Assembly: GCF_000816305.1 (NCBI RefSeq)
Contig: NZ_CP007773.1
Coordinates: forward strand, 1,612,001-1,676,000
Direction: 5' to 3'
Origin: Campylobacter subantarcticus LMG 24377
Lineage (GTDB): Bacteria > Campylobacterota > Campylobacteria > Campylobacterales > Campylobacteraceae
Length of the DNA: 64,000 nucleotides
Shown here piece by piece: positions 37,432 to 48,911 of this stretch. The notes below the pieces were generated by a model. That model made no database searches and was not told the DNA's origin. It was given only the letters and a program-made list of their open reading frames with translations. Position numbers and translations under genes: made by a program. Position 1 is the stretch's first letter. Every line of letters begins with the position of its first letter.

Positions 37432-40400
37432 GCTTTTAAGTATTCTTGTAAGCTCTTTACTTCAAGGCATGATTTATTTTGTATAGCTTTAATCGCTTTA
37501 GCACCTGCATACGCTGCTCTTAGGTTTGTAAAATATGGGGTTTTAAAACGTAATATATTTGCTCTAATTTTTTTAGTATCACCCTTAAAACTATGCTCAT
37601 CGCTAGTATTAATAGCAAGTTGAATTTGAGAATTTTTAAACTTATCCTCTACATTTGGGCGTCCTTCAGAAATTTTATGCACAAACTCACACTCTAAACC
37701 TGCTTCTTGTAAAATTTTATAAGTACCGCTTGTTGCAATGATTTTAAATCCTAGCTTAATATATTCATTAGCTAAATCTACTGCATATTTTTTATCTTGT
37801 TCTCTTAGTGATAAAAATACATTGCCACTTTCTGGTAAGAAATTTGAAGAAGCAAGTTGACTTTTTGCGTAAGAGTTTTCAAAGTCTTTGCTTACTCCCA
37901 TAACTTCGCCGGTTGAGCGCATTTCAGGCCCAAGCTCAAGGTCACTTCCACTAAGTTTAGCAAAAGGAAATACCACTGATTTTACACTAATGTGTTTTGG
38001 TTTTTTAGCTCTTAAAATTCCATTTTTTTCTTCTATCACTTTAAAGGTATCATAAATTTTCAAACTTTCTCTTAAATTTCCTTGCCACATCACGCGTGTT
38101 GCAACCTTAGCTAAAGGAATTCCTGTAGCCTTGCTCACAAAAGGCACAGTTCTACTAGCTCTTGGATTGACTTCTATCATATATAGCTTATTATTATGGA
38201 TGGCAAATTGTATATTTAAAAGTCCTACTACACCTAAATTTAAAGCAATATCTTTTGTTTTTTGCTCAATCATCTCAAGCATAGCTTCATCGATATTTAC
38301 AGCAGGTAAAGAACAAGCACTATCACCCGAGTGAATTCCCGCTTCTTCAATGTGCTCCATAATACCTGCCACATACACTTCTTTTCCATCGCTTATTGCA
38401 TCCACATCAAGTTCGGTCGCATTGTCTAAAAACTGATCAATCAAAACCGGAGATTTATCACTCACATCTACTGCTTCTTGCATATATAATCTAAGCTCAT
38501 TCTCATCATGCACTACACGCATTGCACGACCACCTAAAACATAACTTGGTCTAACAAGCACAGGATAACCTATTTCTTTTGCTTTTAAAATCGCCTCTTC
38601 TACGCTTACTGCTGTGCCATTTTTAGGCTGATCTATGCCTAAATCTTCAATAAATTTAGCAAATTTCTTTCTATCTTCGGCTAGATCTATCACTCTTGCA
38701 CTAGTTCCTATGATCTTTGCTCCAAAAGCACTCAAGCGTTTTGCAAATTTAAGCGGAGTTTGCCCACCAAAATGCACTATCACCCCATCTGGCCTTTCTT
38801 TATCAATCACTGCTCTTAAATGCTCAAAATCGATCGGTTCAAAATACAAAATATCACTGGTATCATAATCTGTTGAAACTGTCTCTGGATTACAATTATA
38901 CATTATCGTTTTTACACCCATATCTTTTAAAGCAAAAGATGCATGCACGCACGCATAATCAAATTCAATACCTTGTCCTATACGATTTGGCCCACCACCT
39001 ATAATCATTACTTTTTTGTCTTTTTTGTCTTTACCATCTTTAACTTGCGTAGATTCACTTGCATTAATACTTGAGTATAAATACGGAGTTAGTGCTTCAA
39101 ATTCTCCTGCACATGTATCTACTTCGCTATATTGAGCGATGATTTTATGCTTAATTCTTGCATAATAAATATCATTTTGGCTTAACTCAAGATTATCTTT
39201 TTGATTTATCAAGCTAGCGATTTTTTTATCTGAAAAACCTAAGGTTTTGGCTTTTCTTAATAGTTGCTTATTGCTTAAAATATCCATATCTATTTGGTTT
39301 TCAAATTCCACTATTTCTTTGATTTGATTTAAAAACCAAGGATCTATTTTACAAAGCTCATAAAGCTCTTGAGTGCTAAAACCTTCTCTGAATGCTTGTG
39401 CTATATAAAGCAAGCGTTTTTCGTTCGCATGGCGAATTTTTACCAAAAGTTCGTTTTTGTCACACTCTATCACATCAAAACCACTTAAATTTCTCTCAAG
39501 CGAGCAAAGTGCTTTTTGAATACTTTCTTTAAAGGTTCTTCCTATAGCCATGACCTCGCCTACGCTCTTCATCGCAGTGCCAAGCTCGGTGCTTGCGTTT
39601 GGAAATTTTTCAAAAGTAAAACGAGGAATTTTAGTTACAATATAATCAATCACCGGCTCAAAAGAAGCAGGAGTGCCTGTGATGTCGTTTTTAATTTCAT
39701 CTAAACTAAATCCAACCGCTAAAAGTGTAGCAACTTTAGCGATAGGGTATCCTGTTGCTTTACTAGCTAAAGCTGAAGATCTTGAAACACGAGGATTCAT
39801 TTCAATAACTATCATTCTTCCATTGACCGGATTGATAGCAAATTGGACATTTGATCCGCCTGTATCCACTCCGATTTCTCTTAAAATCGCAAAAGAAGCA
39901 TTACGCATTGCTTGATATTCTTTATCAGTAAGTGTTAATGCTGGAGCTATGGTGATAGAATCTCCCGTATGAACCCCCATAGGATCAACATTTTCAATAG
40001 AACAAACGATAATACAATTATCGTTTTTATCTCTAATAACCTCCATTTCATATTCTTTCCAACCAAGCAAACTTTCTTCGATCAAAATTTCATGAATTGG
40101 ACTAAGTGCTAAAGCAGTATTTGCTAGTTCTCTAAACTCATCCATATTATACACCACACCGCTTCCTACGCCACCTAAAGTAAAAGAAGCTCTTATCATT
40201 AAAGGAAAACCGATTTCTTCTACCGCTTTTAAAGCCTCATCATAATTGTATGCATACATAGATTTTGGCAAATCCATGCCGATTTTTTTCATACTTTCTT
40301 TAAAAATCTGTCTATCTTCACCTTTTTTTATCGCTTCAGGATTTGCACCTAAAAATTTAACCTCTCCAAGCTCACCACTTTCATAAACTTCCATAGCTAC

Positions 40401-40691
40401 ATTTAACGCCACTTGTCCACCCATAGTAGGTAAGATCGCATCGATTTTTTCTTTTTTGATTATGCTTAAAATACTTTCTTTGGTAATTGGCTCTATATAA
40501 GTTGCATCAGCAAATTCTGGATCTGTCATAATGGTAGCTGGATTAGAATTGATTAAAACCACTCTATAACCCAACTCTTTTAAGGTTTTTGCTGCTTGAG
40601 TTCCCGAGTAATCAAACTCACAAGCTTGACCTATAATGATAGGCCCACTGCCTATTAATAGTATATTTTTGATATCTGTTCTTTTTGGCAT
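37428..40691 (-). CDS. carB: Carbamoyl-phosphate synthase large subunit
   Basis: Makes carbamoyl phosphate for arginine and pyrimidines with CarA. It is 1087 residues with two ATP-grasp halves: [20 protein letters not shown] at the start and [15 protein letters not shown] at the centre (after about residue 555). The grasp loops are [12 protein letters not shown] and [12 protein letters not shown], and the C-terminal MGS-type domain contains [15 protein letters not shown] lysine/aspartate-rich linker (DGKDKKDKK) precedes the second half. Intact length. The 82-base upstream gap has the promoter; the downstream gene is overlapped by 4 bases. Confidence 0.97.
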   Translation of the reverse strand: MPKRTDIKNILLIGSGPIIIGQACEFDYSGTQAAKTLKELGYRVVLINSNPATIMTDPEFADATYIEPITKESILSIIKKEKIDAILPTMGGQVALNVAMEVYESGELGEVKFLGANPEAIKKGEDRQIFKESMKKIGMDLPKSMYAYNYDEALKAVEEIGFPLMIRASFTLGGVGSGVVYNMDEFRELANTALALSPIHEILIEESLLGWKEYEMEVIRDKNDNCIIVCSIENVDPMGVHTGDSITIAPALTLTDKEYQAMRNASFAILREIGVDTGGSNVQFAINPVNGRMIVIEMNPRVSRSSALASKATGYPIAKVATLLAVGFSLDEIKNDITGTPASFEPVIDYIVTKIPRFTFEKFPNASTELGTAMKSVGEVMAIGRTFKESIQKALCSLERNLSGFDVIECDKNELLVKIRHANEKRLLYIAQAFREGFSTQELYELCKIDPWFLNQIKEIVEFENQIDMDILSNKQLLRKAKTLGFSDKKIASLINQKDNLELSQNDIYYARIKHKIIAQYSEVDTCAGEFEALTPYLYSSINASESTQVKDGKDKKDKKVMIIGGGPNRIGQGIEFDYACVHASFALKDMGVKTIMYNCNPETVSTDYDTSDILYFEPIDFEHLRAVIDKERPDGVIVHFGGQTPLKFAKRLSAFGAKIIGTSARVIDLAEDRKKFAKFIEDLGIDQPKNGTAVSVEEAILKAKEIGYPVLVRPSYVLGGRAMRVVHDENELRLYMQEAVDVSDKSPVLIDQFLDNATELDVDAISDGKEVYVAGIMEHIEEAGIHSGDSACSLPAVNIDEAMLEMIEQKTKDIALNLGVVGLLNIQFAIHNNKLYMIEVNPRASRTVPFVSKATGIPLAKVATRVMWQGNLRESLKIYDTFKVIEEKNGILRAKKPKHISVKSVVFPFAKLSGSDLELGPEMRSTGEVMGVSKDFENSYAKSQLASSNFLPESGNVFLSLREQDKKYAVDLANEYIKLGFKIIATSGTYKILQEAGLECEFVHKISEGRPNVEDKFKNSQIQLAINTSDEHSFKGDTKKIRANILRFKTPYFTNLRAAYAGAKAIKAIQNKSCLEVKSLQEYLKA

Positions 40692-40773
40692 ATGATTTCC
40701 TAAGCTAAATTTTTAGTCAAATTATAACAAATATAAGTTTTTTAGAAGTTGAAATTATACAAATAAGTAAACA

Positions 40774-41514
40774 TTAGTTTTCTACCATATAAAAATAACT
40801 TGGCACTATCATTTTTACATATGGCTTAACATAAGCATTTTGGTAAGCACCCTCTTCCTCTACTTTATAAATTTCCCCCACGGGTATTCCTGAAAAGAAA
40901 ATCTCATCTAAACCACTTGTATAGACTTTATCTCCGATTTTAAGCTCAAGCCATTTAGGGATATACTTAACCAAAACATAATCATTTCTACCATGAGCTA
41001 TACCTGGTGCTTGATCCTTGCCTATATATACAGAAAAAATACACTCCTCATCACCTTGCAAAAGCCCCAAAGCTCTGCCATTTTTTTCTATAACTATGCC
41101 CGCTGTATAGCCATTATAAATCAAACCTTTGATCTTTCCCTTATAGTCAATATCAAGCCAAACCTTATGATAATCACTAATTTGCGCATAAGAAGTTGCT
41201 TTAACTAGGCTCACATTAGGATAATAAAAACTTGAGTTTCTATCACTTAAAATATTATTTAATTCATTGGCAAAATTTTTCATATAAATGTTGTTTTTTT
41301 CAAGCTCAGCGTTTCTTTCTCTTAAATTTCTAATTTCTTGAGCTTGGTTGAAATGTTCATTGAATTTATTTTTTAGAAGTTCAAGACTTTGAGAGAATTG
41401 ATTAACAATAGCAATATTTAAATCTAAAACATTTCGCTTTATTATATCACCATAATAAAACGAAATAAATACTAAAAAAGATAAGATTAAAATGCTAAGA
41501 ATTTTACTCTTCAT
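40774..41514 (-). CDS. mreC: Rod shape-determining protein MreC
   Basis: A bitopic protein of the elongasome, 246 residues. It has one N-terminal transmembrane helix ([18 protein letters not shown]), a coiled coil (about 45-85, [26 protein letters not shown]), and a periplasmic beta domain with [12 protein letters not shown] and the [20 protein letters not shown] turn. It links MreB to cell-wall synthases. It overlaps mreB by 11 bases. MreD is not seen next to it. Confidence 0.93.
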   Translation of the reverse strand: MKSKILSILILSFLVFISFYYGDIIKRNVLDLNIAIVNQFSQSLELLKNKFNEHFNQAQEIRNLRERNAELEKNNIYMKNFANELNNILSDRNSSFYYPNVSLVKATSYAQISDYHKVWLDIDYKGKIKGLIYNGYTAGIVIEKNGRALGLLQGDEECIFSVYIGKDQAPGIAHGRNDYVLVKYIPKWLELKIGDKVYTSGLDEIFFSGIPVGEIYKVEEEGAYQNAYVKPYVKMIVPSYFYMVEN

Positions 41515-42541
41515 TCGTTAGTTGATGTAATAATGAAATTTCTTCTAAAGCCTTACCTGTTCCTTTTGCAACTGCTAAAAGTGGTTCATCAGCTACATAA
41601 ACTGGAAGTTTTACAATTTCAGATAAATACTTATCAAGCCCGCGTATTAAAGCTCCACCTCCTGTTAAAACAACACCATTTTCAACAATATCCGCCGCAA
41701 GATCAGGTGGCATCATTTCAAGAACAATTTTTAACGCATCAGCAATTTCTTTTAAGTGCTCACGCATTGCCTCTCTTACATCTTCACTTGTTAACTCGAT
41801 CCTATTTAATAAACCTGTTACTTGATCACGTCCTTTAACTACCATAGAAAGTTCTTTTGGAAGTTGCACTGCTGAACCTATAGCGATTTTAATCTCTTCG
41901 CCTGTTCTTTCACCTATAACAAGGTTATATTTTTCTTTTACATAATTTACTATACTAGTATCAAGTTTATCTCCTGCTGTGCGGATTGATTTTGATATTA
42001 CAAGTCCACCCAAAGAAGTTACTCCAATTTCTGTTGTACCCCCACCAATATCAACCACCAAGCTTCCTTGAGGCTCTCTAACTGGTAAATTTGCACCAAT
42101 AGCTGCAGCCATAGGTTCTTCGATCAAAAACACCTCTCTAGCGCCCGCACTTAAAGCACTTTCTCTTACAGCTTTTCTCTCAACCTGAGTTAGACCATAA
42201 GGCACTGAAATGATAATTCTAGGTCTTAAAAAAGATTTTCTTCTATGAGTTTTTTCTATGAAATAACGGATCATTTTTTCAGTCATATCAAAATCAGCAA
42301 TCACACCATCTTTCATAGGACGGATCGCTTCGATATTACCTGGTGTTTTACCCACCATTTCTTTAGCTTCTTTTCCCACTGCTAAAATTTTCACTCTACC
42401 ATATCTTTCACGCTCTACTGCAACCACCGATGGCTCATCAATAACTATACCTTTGTCTTTTACCAAAACCAAAGTATTTGCAGTACCTAAGTCAATACCC
42501 ATATCACTTGAAAAAAATCCAATTATTTGATCTAAAATCAT
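41504..42541 (-). CDS. mreB: Rod shape-determining actin homologue MreB
   Basis: An ATP-binding filament protein that guides lateral wall growth. It is 345 residues with phosphate loops [13 protein letters not shown] and [14 protein letters not shown], the adenosine motif [13 protein letters not shown], and MEAIG-type [10 protein letters not shown]. Family length and motifs are standard. It starts 2 bases after the clpX stop, so clpX, mreB and mreC are expressed together. Confidence 0.97.
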   Translation of the reverse strand: MILDQIIGFFSSDMGIDLGTANTLVLVKDKGIVIDEPSVVAVERERYGRVKILAVGKEAKEMVGKTPGNIEAIRPMKDGVIADFDMTEKMIRYFIEKTHRRKSFLRPRIIISVPYGLTQVERKAVRESALSAGAREVFLIEEPMAAAIGANLPVREPQGSLVVDIGGGTTEIGVTSLGGLVISKSIRTAGDKLDTSIVNYVKEKYNLVIGERTGEEIKIAIGSAVQLPKELSMVVKGRDQVTGLLNRIELTSEDVREAMREHLKEIADALKIVLEMMPPDLAADIVENGVVLTGGGALIRGLDKYLSEIVKLPVYVADEPLLAVAKGTGKALEEISLLHQLTNEE

Positions 42542-42543
42542 TC

Positions 42544-43773
42544 TCAGCCTTTAATTTTTTTATTTTTTATAAATAAAGGTTTAGCACCCTCTTTGATCAC
42601 TTCTTTTGTAATGACTATGCTATATCCATGATATTCTGGCAAGTCAAACATCAAATCCACCATCATTTCTTCAATAATACTTCTTAAGCCTCTAGCACCT
42701 GTTTTACGCTCTAGCGATAGCTTAGCAATTTCTCTTAAAGCATCATCTTCAAATTTTAATTCCACATTATCAATAGCAAAAAGCTTTTGATACTGTTTAA
42801 TAATGGCATTTTTTGGCTCTGTTAAAATACGCACCATACTCTCTTCATCAAGCTCTTCCAAAGAAGCTAATACATGCAATCTTCCTATAAGTTCAGGAAT
42901 AAGTCCAAAATGCACCAAATCATCAGGTTCTAGTCTTTGCAGTAAGGCTTCTTTTGTATCTTTTTTATCATCAGTAAAAAAGCCCATGACATTATCACCT
43001 AGTTTTCTTTTAATGATATCACCAATACCATCAAAAGCACCCCCGCAAACAAATAAAATATTGGTCGTATCAATTTGTATAAAATCTTGATTAGGATGTT
43101 TTCTACCACCCTTTGGCGGGATATTCACCAAAGAACCTTCAATAATTTTAAGTAAAGCTTGTTGCACACCTTCTCCGCTTACATCTCTTGTAATAGAGCG
43201 GTTTTCTCCCATTCTTGCAATTTTATCAATTTCATCAATAAATATAATTCCTTTTTGAGCTCTTTGCACATCACCATCTGCAGCCTGCAAAAGACGTGTT
43301 AAGATATTTTCAACATCTTCCCCTACATAACCTGCTTCTGTTAAAGAAGTTGCATCACAAATTGCAATAGGCACATCTAAAAATCTTGCCAAAGTTTGCG
43401 CTAGTAAAGTTTTTCCACTTCCAGTTGGACCCACTAGCAAGATATTAGATTTGGCTAATTCTGTATCATCATCTTCCAAATCTGATTTAAAAAGTCTTTT
43501 ATAGTGATTGTACACCCCTACACTAAAGATTTTTTTAGCCCTATCTTGTCCGATAACATATTTATCTAAATACGCTTTCAATTCCTTAGGGGTTATATCT
43601 TTAAAATTCTCTTTGTCTACCTCTTTGTTTTTTAGTTCTTTTTCTTCTCCAAAGAAAATATTACAAGCACTTTCAGCACAGTACTCACAAATGAAAGCAT
43701 TATTATAGTCATTGACTAAGATTCTTCTTTCACTTGTTTCTATTTCGTTGCAAAAACTACATCTTTTAACCAT
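42544..43773 (-). CDS. clpX: ATP-dependent Clp protease ATP-binding subunit ClpX
   Basis: An AAA+ unfoldase that feeds ClpP. It is 409 residues. The N-terminal zinc-binding domain has CSFCNE and CEYCAE. The AAA+ core has [15 protein letters not shown], the pore loop [18 protein letters not shown], and [13 protein letters not shown]. The IGF-type ClpP loop reads VMGFFTD-adjacent and is not a clear IGF. The start lies 8 bases inside the lpxA end. This gene is in the lpxA to mreC run. Confidence 0.96.
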   Translation of the reverse strand: MVKRCSFCNEIETSERRILVNDYNNAFICEYCAESACNIFFGEEKELKNKEVDKENFKDITPKELKAYLDKYVIGQDRAKKIFSVGVYNHYKRLFKSDLEDDDTELAKSNILLVGPTGSGKTLLAQTLARFLDVPIAICDATSLTEAGYVGEDVENILTRLLQAADGDVQRAQKGIIFIDEIDKIARMGENRSITRDVSGEGVQQALLKIIEGSLVNIPPKGGRKHPNQDFIQIDTTNILFVCGGAFDGIGDIIKRKLGDNVMGFFTDDKKDTKEALLQRLEPDDLVHFGLIPELIGRLHVLASLEELDEESMVRILTEPKNAIIKQYQKLFAIDNVELKFEDDALREIAKLSLERKTGARGLRSIIEEMMVDLMFDLPEYHGYSIVITKEVIKEGAKPLFIKNKKIKG

Positions 43774-44557
43774 GGTTTTTTTCCTTATATATAGGAATTC
43801 CTCTTTTTGTTTCTAAAATAAAATTACACATTTTTTTAACATTTTCACTCGAGGTATTTTCCAATAAATTCAAAGCATTGTCTTTTAAATTTCCTTGTCT
43901 GAATAAAAATTTAAAAGCTCTGCTTAATACATCCACTTCATCTTTATCAAAACGTCTTCTTATACCTACTAAATTCAAGCTTCTAATACTTGCACGGTTG
44001 CCCTCAGCTAGACAAAATGGCACCACATCTTGAGAAAGCGCACTAGCGCCTGCTATCATACAACCCTCGCCCACTTTAACAAACTGATGAATAGGGGTAA
44101 GTCCACCCACTACAGTATAATCACCAAGTTCTACATGTCCTGCTAAAGTGGCATTATTTGCTAAAATAATATGATCTCCCAAAATACAATCATGTGCAAT
44201 ATGCGAATAAGCCATGATAAAAGCATTATCACCTATTCTTGTAAAACCATCGCCTTTAGCTGTACCCGAATTAATAGTCACAAACTCTCTAATAACCGCA
44301 TTTTTTCCTATAATAACACCTGAATTAATTTCATCTTTATAGGAAATATCTTGCGGAATATCTCCCACTATAGCATAAGAAAAAACTTTTGAATTCTCAC
44401 CTATAGTCACATTAGGCAAAATTCTCGCACCTTGCTTAATGACACTATTTGCACCTATATTGGCATTTTTTCCAACATAAGCATAGGCTTCTACCACCAC
44501 ATCATCTGCTATAATAGCCCCATCTTCTATAACTGCACTTGGATGTATTTTGCTCAT
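43766..44557 (-). CDS. lpxA: UDP-N-acetylglucosamine acyltransferase
   Basis: First enzyme of lipid A synthesis; it transfers a hydroxyacyl chain to UDP-GlcNAc. It is 263 residues with left-handed beta-helix hexapeptide repeats from residue 3 to about 185 (for example [20 protein letters not shown]). The catalytic histidine is in [11 protein letters not shown], and a helical C-terminus follows. Its start shares a base with the fabZ stop (TAATG), the usual fabZ-lpxA pairing. Confidence 0.97.
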   Translation of the reverse strand: MSKIHPSAVIEDGAIIADDVVVEAYAYVGKNANIGANSVIKQGARILPNVTIGENSKVFSYAIVGDIPQDISYKDEINSGVIIGKNAVIREFVTINSGTAKGDGFTRIGDNAFIMAYSHIAHDCILGDHIILANNATLAGHVELGDYTVVGGLTPIHQFVKVGEGCMIAGASALSQDVVPFCLAEGNRASIRSLNLVGIRRRFDKDEVDVLSRAFKFLFRQGNLKDNALNLLENTSSENVKKMCNFILETKRGIPIYKEKNHG

Positions 44558-44997
44558 TATTTATCTACTATCATGGCTTTAAGTTCAGCTTCTGCAACTA
44601 ATTGTCCATCTACAAAAGCTTTTCCTTGAAAAATCCACATATTTCCACGATTTTTAACAACACTCATTTCATAATCAAGTCTATCACCAGGACGCACAGG
44701 ATTTCTGAATTTAGCATTATCAATTCCTGTAAAATAAACCACTTTTTCGCTTGGATCCACTTTATCGTCCATACTTTCAAAAGCCAACACCCCACCAGTT
44801 TGCGCCATACCTTCTAAAATCAGTACTCCTGGATAAATTGGATGGCCTGGAAAATGTCCCATAAAAACATGATCACTGATACTAATATTTTTATAACCTC
44901 TAACAACTTCTTTATTTTTTAATTCCACGATTTTATCAACAAGTAAAAATGGATACCTATGTGGTAAAATTTTTTGAATTTGCATTACATCTATCAT
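44557..44997 (-). CDS. fabZ: 3-hydroxyacyl-ACP dehydratase FabZ
   Basis: Dehydrates beta-hydroxyacyl-ACP in fatty acid elongation. It is 146 residues, a hot-dog fold with [13 protein letters not shown], the catalytic His in [22 protein letters not shown] with its glutamate, and FRNPVRPGD. It competes with LpxA for the same substrate pool. It leads the fabZ-lpxA-clpX-mreB-mreC run, and the 68-base gap to queH holds its promoter. Confidence 0.97.
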   Translation of the reverse strand: MIDVMQIQKILPHRYPFLLVDKIVELKNKEVVRGYKNISISDHVFMGHFPGHPIYPGVLILEGMAQTGGVLAFESMDDKVDPSEKVVYFTGIDNAKFRNPVRPGDRLDYEMSVVKNRGNMWIFQGKAFVDGQLVAEAELKAMIVDK

Positions 44998-45065
44998 AAA
45001 TTTAGCCTTAAAATATATTCAAAATTCAGATTTTACAAAAAAAATATTAATAAACTAATTAAGTT

Positions 45066-46139
45066 TTATAACTTCACTATCTTTTCTCTACTGTCAAAAT
45101 AAATTTCACTTTTAGCTATAAATTCATATGACCCTTTGTTGATTTTTTCCACAATCACAAGCGGAGAAAGATCATAAGCTCCAAAGTGCTTTTGTCTTAT
45201 TTTAATTTCTTGTTCCACTTTTAAGGGGTTTTGCAAAAAGTCTTCAAAATCCCTAAAACGCATTTTACACAAACTATTTAGGTAATCAAAACTCCATAGA
45301 TTAATCTCATCTTTTACACTTTTATAATGCTTCAATCCTTCTTCTAAAATACTGAATTTAGTATATGAATTTTTAAAGTGTGAATAAAATAAAACATGGG
45401 CTTTTATAGCTTGTTTGTTTTGTCTTATCAAAGCTCTTAACAAACGATAATTTAAAAATTTCTCTCTTTGGATTGCAAACTGAATGCCTTTTTTTTCTAA
45501 ATTTTTAACTTGATTGTATAATTTGATTTTTTCTTCTATACTTGAGGGCAATACTTGTTTGTTAATAGGACTCATAAGCTCATCGATAAAAGCTTTTTGA
45601 CTTTTTTGCTTCGCAAGCGCATAAATACAACCACAATAATTTTGATGATAAAGCATATCTTGCTTAGCTAAGGCAAATTGTCTTTGCGTACCTCCATTTT
45701 TTCTAAAATCAGGGGCTAAAAACTCTATACCAAATTTATCACATTCTTTTTGTAGTGCTAGCTTTAATTGCTCCAAATCTTTTTTTGGAGAAGTTAAAAG
45801 GGTTGTAGTAAGCTTTTTTTCTCCTATTTTTTGAGCAAATTCAACGCTTTTTTGCATTCTAAAATCAAAACAAATTTGACATCTAGCGCCTTTTTCAGGC
45901 TCATCTTCATAACCTTTTACACTCTCAAGCCATTTTTCATATTCATACTCGCCTTTATATAGCTTAATACCTAATTTACCACAACTACGCTTAACATCTA
46001 AAAATCTAAGTTCATGCTCGCTATAAGGATGAATATTTGGATCATAAAAATATCCGATGATCTTCTCATCAGGATAAGCTTTGCTTAATTCTTGTATAAA
46101 ATAATGACTATCAACACTACAACAAATATGAACTAGCAT
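45066..46139 (-). CDS. queH: Epoxyqueuosine reductase QueH, with C-terminal extension
   Basis: Reduces epoxyqueuosine to queuosine in tRNA, the last step of Q synthesis. The DUF208 core (about residues 1-185) has VHICCSVDS, DPNIHPYSEHELR, KGARCQICFDFRM, TTTLLTSPKKD, and YCGCIYAL. These cysteines bind the Fe-S cluster and a second metal. At 356 residues it has an extra 170-residue C-terminal part of unknown role. QueD and QueE are encoded at the right end of this window. It overlaps bcp by 7 bases. Confidence 0.9.
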   Translation of the reverse strand: MLVHICCSVDSHYFIQELSKAYPDEKIIGYFYDPNIHPYSEHELRFLDVKRSCGKLGIKLYKGEYEYEKWLESVKGYEDEPEKGARCQICFDFRMQKSVEFAQKIGEKKLTTTLLTSPKKDLEQLKLALQKECDKFGIEFLAPDFRKNGGTQRQFALAKQDMLYHQNYCGCIYALAKQKSQKAFIDELMSPINKQVLPSSIEEKIKLYNQVKNLEKKGIQFAIQREKFLNYRLLRALIRQNKQAIKAHVLFYSHFKNSYTKFSILEEGLKHYKSVKDEINLWSFDYLNSLCKMRFRDFEDFLQNPLKVEQEIKIRQKHFGAYDLSPLVIVEKINKGSYEFIAKSEIYFDSREKIVKL

Positions 46140-46594
46140 AATTCTTGCAACACCTTAAAAGCATGATCTTTAGCTCTTACATTTTTATATATTTTTGCAA
46201 TATTTCCATCTACATCGATCACAAAAGTAGATCTTATAAGTCCTTCGTATTCTTTGCCATAATTTTTCTTTAAACCCCACGCTCCATAAAGTTTGCAGAT
46301 TTCTTTTTCGCTATCGCTTAATAAAATATGCTTTAAATCATATTTTTTTATAAAATTTTCATGCGACTTCACACTATCAGGACTAACACCTATAATCACA
46401 GCATTTTGTTCCAAAAAAACTTCATAATGTTGACTAAACTCGCAAGCTTGTGTAGTGCAACCTGGGGTGTTATCTTTTGGATAAAAATACAAAACAACCT
46501 TTTTTCCTAAAAAATCACTTAATGAAATTTTCACACCATCTTGATTTAAAAGCTCAAAAACCGGTGCCTTATCTCCTACTTGCAACTCTTTCAT
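46133..46594 (-). CDS. bcp: Thioredoxin-dependent peroxiredoxin Bcp
   Basis: A thiol peroxidase of 153 residues that clears hydroperoxides with electrons from thioredoxin. The peroxidatic cysteine is in DNTPGCTTQACEFSQ, with a possible resolving cysteine 5 residues later. Also seen are VLYFYPKD and IRSTFVID. The start overlaps the tautomerase stop (ATGA). Confidence 0.95.
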   Translation of the reverse strand: MKELQVGDKAPVFELLNQDGVKISLSDFLGKKVVLYFYPKDNTPGCTTQACEFSQHYEVFLEQNAVIIGVSPDSVKSHENFIKKYDLKHILLSDSEKEICKLYGAWGLKKNYGKEYEGLIRSTFVIDVDGNIAKIYKNVRAKDHAFKVLQELC

Positions 46595-46797
46595 TTGTTA
46601 CCTTTTGATCTTAATTTTTCTACACTTTCTCCTCCAAAAGCAATATCATAAGGCTCAATGCTTTCAAGCATAATCACTATATTTTGTTTTGGCTTATTGT
46701 ATTTTGTATGCAAAAGCTCTGTGATATCTGCTATTAATTCTTCCTTTTGCTCTTTACTAAATTCTGGCTTAGCTAGCTTGATATTAATAATTGGCAT
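46591..46797 (-). CDS. 4-oxalocrotonate tautomerase family protein
   Basis: A 68-residue tautomerase subunit. After start removal the N-terminus is MPIINIKLAK, so Pro1 is the catalytic base. The frame is open to 46845, but only the ATG at 46797 places the essential proline second, and AAAGGAAAA lies just upstream. Members form hexamers; no aromatic degradation genes are near, so the real substrate is unknown. It leads a small operon with bcp and queH. Confidence 0.9.
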   Translation of the reverse strand: MPIINIKLAKPEFSKEQKEELIADITELLHTKYNKPKQNIVIMLESIEPYDIAFGGESVEKLRSKGNK

Positions 46798-46897
46798 ACT
46801 TTTTCCTTTTTTTATAAAATAAAGAATTTTACTATATTCTAGCAATTATTAGTATATTTTTGATAAAATTGATTTTATTTTCAAGAAGGACCAACTT

Positions 46898-47812
46898 ATG
46901 ATTAGGGCAAAAAAAATTTGGATGGATGGAAAAATCATTGATTTTGAAGATGCAAAAATTCATGTTTTAACACATTCATTACATTATGGAAACGCGGTTT
47001 TTGAAGGAACAAGAGCTTACAAAACGCAAAATGGATTGGCAATTTTTAAACTAAAAGAACATACCAAAAGACTTTTAGAATCCGCAAAAATCACTTTAAT
47101 CAACTCCCCTTATTCGCAAGAAGAACTTGAAAATGCTCAAATTGAACTTTTAAAAGCAAATAACTTTCAAAGCAATGTTTATTTGCGTCCTTTGATTTTT
47201 TTGGGAGATGGCACCATGGGAGTCTACCATGCCAATGCACCTGTTAGGGTAGCTATTGCTGCATGGGAATGGGGTGCATATTTGGGCGAGGAAGGTTTAG
47301 AGAAAGGTATTAAAGTAAAAATTTCATCTTTTGCAAGAAATAGTGTAAAATCTAGCCTAGGTAAAGCAAAAGCGAGCGCAAATTACCTGAATTCTCAAAT
47401 GGCTAAATTTGAAGCTATTGAAGCAGGATATGAAGAAGCTTTAATGCTAGATGAGGAAGGTTTTATAGCAGAAGGAACAGGTGAGTGTTTCTTTATGATA
47501 AAAGATAAAAAACTAATCACTCCTCCAAATGATTTTTCTTTAAAAAGCATTACGCAAGATACGGTTTTAAAAATTGCGCATGATTTAGGCATAAGCATAG
47601 TACGTCAAAGAATTTCAAGAGATGAAGTTTATGTTGCTGATGAAGCATTTTTTACAGGAACTGCAGCAGAAATTACTCCAATTAACAATATAGACGCAAG
47701 AATTATAGGAAATGGAAAAAGAGGTGAGCTAACGACAAAGCTTCAAAATGCGTATTTTGATGTAGTTTATGGACGCAATGAAAAATACGCTTCAATGCTA
47801 ACTTACATTTAA
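46898..47812 (+). CDS. ilvE: Branched-chain amino acid aminotransferase
   Basis: A fold-type IV PLP enzyme that makes and breaks leucine, isoleucine and valine. It is 304 residues with IWMDGKIIDFEDAKIHVLTHSLHYG, GTRAY, the PLP lysine in GKAKASANYLNS, the EALMLDEEGFIAEGTGECFF loop, and AAEITPI. Shine-Dalgarno AAGAAGGA precedes the ATG. Divergent from the tautomerase operon and followed after 12 bases by the SPFH gene. Confidence 0.96.
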   Translation: MIRAKKIWMDGKIIDFEDAKIHVLTHSLHYGNAVFEGTRAYKTQNGLAIFKLKEHTKRLLESAKITLINSPYSQEELENAQIELLKANNFQSNVYLRPLIFLGDGTMGVYHANAPVRVAIAAWEWGAYLGEEGLEKGIKVKISSFARNSVKSSLGKAKASANYLNSQMAKFEAIEAGYEEALMLDEEGFIAEGTGECFFMIKDKKLITPPNDFSLKSITQDTVLKIAHDLGISIVRQRISRDEVYVADEAFFTGTAAEITPINNIDARIIGNGKRGELTTKLQNAYFDVVYGRNEKYASMLTYI

Positions 47813-47824
47813 TAAAGGAACTTA

Positions 47825-48895
47825 ATGCCAGCTGATTTGAATGATTATTTTAACAAAAAAAACAATCAAAACAACAATAAGCAAAACTTGAATTTCAAGA
47901 CGCCTGAATTTAACTTTAAAGGTTTTGGAAAATTTTCTCCACTTATTTATAGCACAATTGCTATAATTTTAATTTTTGCGCTTTTTAAGCCTTTTGCCAT
48001 TGTTAATTCAGGTGAAATGGGGATCAAATCTACCACCGGTAAATACAATCCTACTCCTTTAGAACCAGGACTTCACTTTTTTATGCCTGTGTTGCAAAAA
48101 ATTACTATCGTAGACACTAGAGTTCGACAAATCAATTACGCTTCAATCGAAGGTGTAAATGAAAATTTACATATAGGCTCAGGCGTGGTTAATAAAAACA
48201 GTATTTCTGTGCTTGATTCAAGAGGTTTGCCTGTATCTATCGATGTAACTGTACAATATAGACTAAACCCTTTACAAGTTCCTCAAACTATCGCAACTTG
48301 GGGATTAAACTGGGAAAACAAAATCATTGATCCGGTAGTTAGAGATGTAGTAAGAAATGTTGTAGGACAATACACCGCTGAAGAACTACCAACCAATCGT
48401 AACACCATAGCAGTACAAATTGATCAAGGTATTAGAAAAACTATAGAAAGCCAACCAAATGAACCAGCAGAACTCCAAGCAGTACAACTTAGAGAGATTA
48501 TTTTACCTATCAAAGTAAAAGAACAAATTGAAAGAGTTCAGATTGCTAAACAAGAGGCTGAAAGAACTAAATACGAAGTTGAAAGAGCCAATCAAGAAGC
48601 ACTCAAAAAAGCTGCTTTAGCTGAAGGGGAAGCAAATGCTACTATTATTAGTGCTAAAGGTAGAGCAAGTGCTGTAAAAATAGAAGCTGACGCACAAGCA
48701 TATTCTAATAGAGAAATTGCAAAAAGCTTAAATGCTCCTTTGCTTAGCTTAAAACAAATCGAAACTCAAAAACAATTCAACGAAGCACTTAAAGTTAACC
48801 AAGATGCTAAGATCTTCTTAACACCTGGTGGAGCGGTGCCAAATATTTGGGTTGATAGCAAAGATAGCAAAAAAACAAGCTCAATAGCAAACTAA
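47825..48895 (+). CDS. SPFH / prohibitin-like (band 7) membrane protein
   Basis: A 356-residue protein with a cytoplasmic asparagine/lysine-rich N-terminus (KKNNQNNNKQN), one transmembrane helix (about 41-60), a band-7 domain (about 62-230; SGEMGIKSTTGKYNPTPLEPG), and a coiled coil (about 235-300; AKQEAERTKYEVERANQEAL). It resembles HflK/HflC and prohibitin, which form ring scaffolds and control membrane protease FtsH. No second partner gene lies beside it. It is co-oriented with ilvE and the two membrane proteins downstream. Confidence 0.9.
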   Translation: MPADLNDYFNKKNNQNNNKQNLNFKTPEFNFKGFGKFSPLIYSTIAIILIFALFKPFAIVNSGEMGIKSTTGKYNPTPLEPGLHFFMPVLQKITIVDTRVRQINYASIEGVNENLHIGSGVVNKNSISVLDSRGLPVSIDVTVQYRLNPLQVPQTIATWGLNWENKIIDPVVRDVVRNVVGQYTAEELPTNRNTIAVQIDQGIRKTIESQPNEPAELQAVQLREIILPIKVKEQIERVQIAKQEAERTKYEVERANQEALKKAALAEGEANATIISAKGRASAVKIEADAQAYSNREIAKSLNAPLLSLKQIETQKQFNEALKVNQDAKIFLTPGGAVPNIWVDSKDSKKTSSIAN

Positions 48896-48911
48896 AACTA
48901 AAGAAGTGATA

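Noticed and set aside
48906..48911. GTG start for the first DUF2393-like gene
   Set aside because: The ATG six bases later has better spacing from AAAGAAG.
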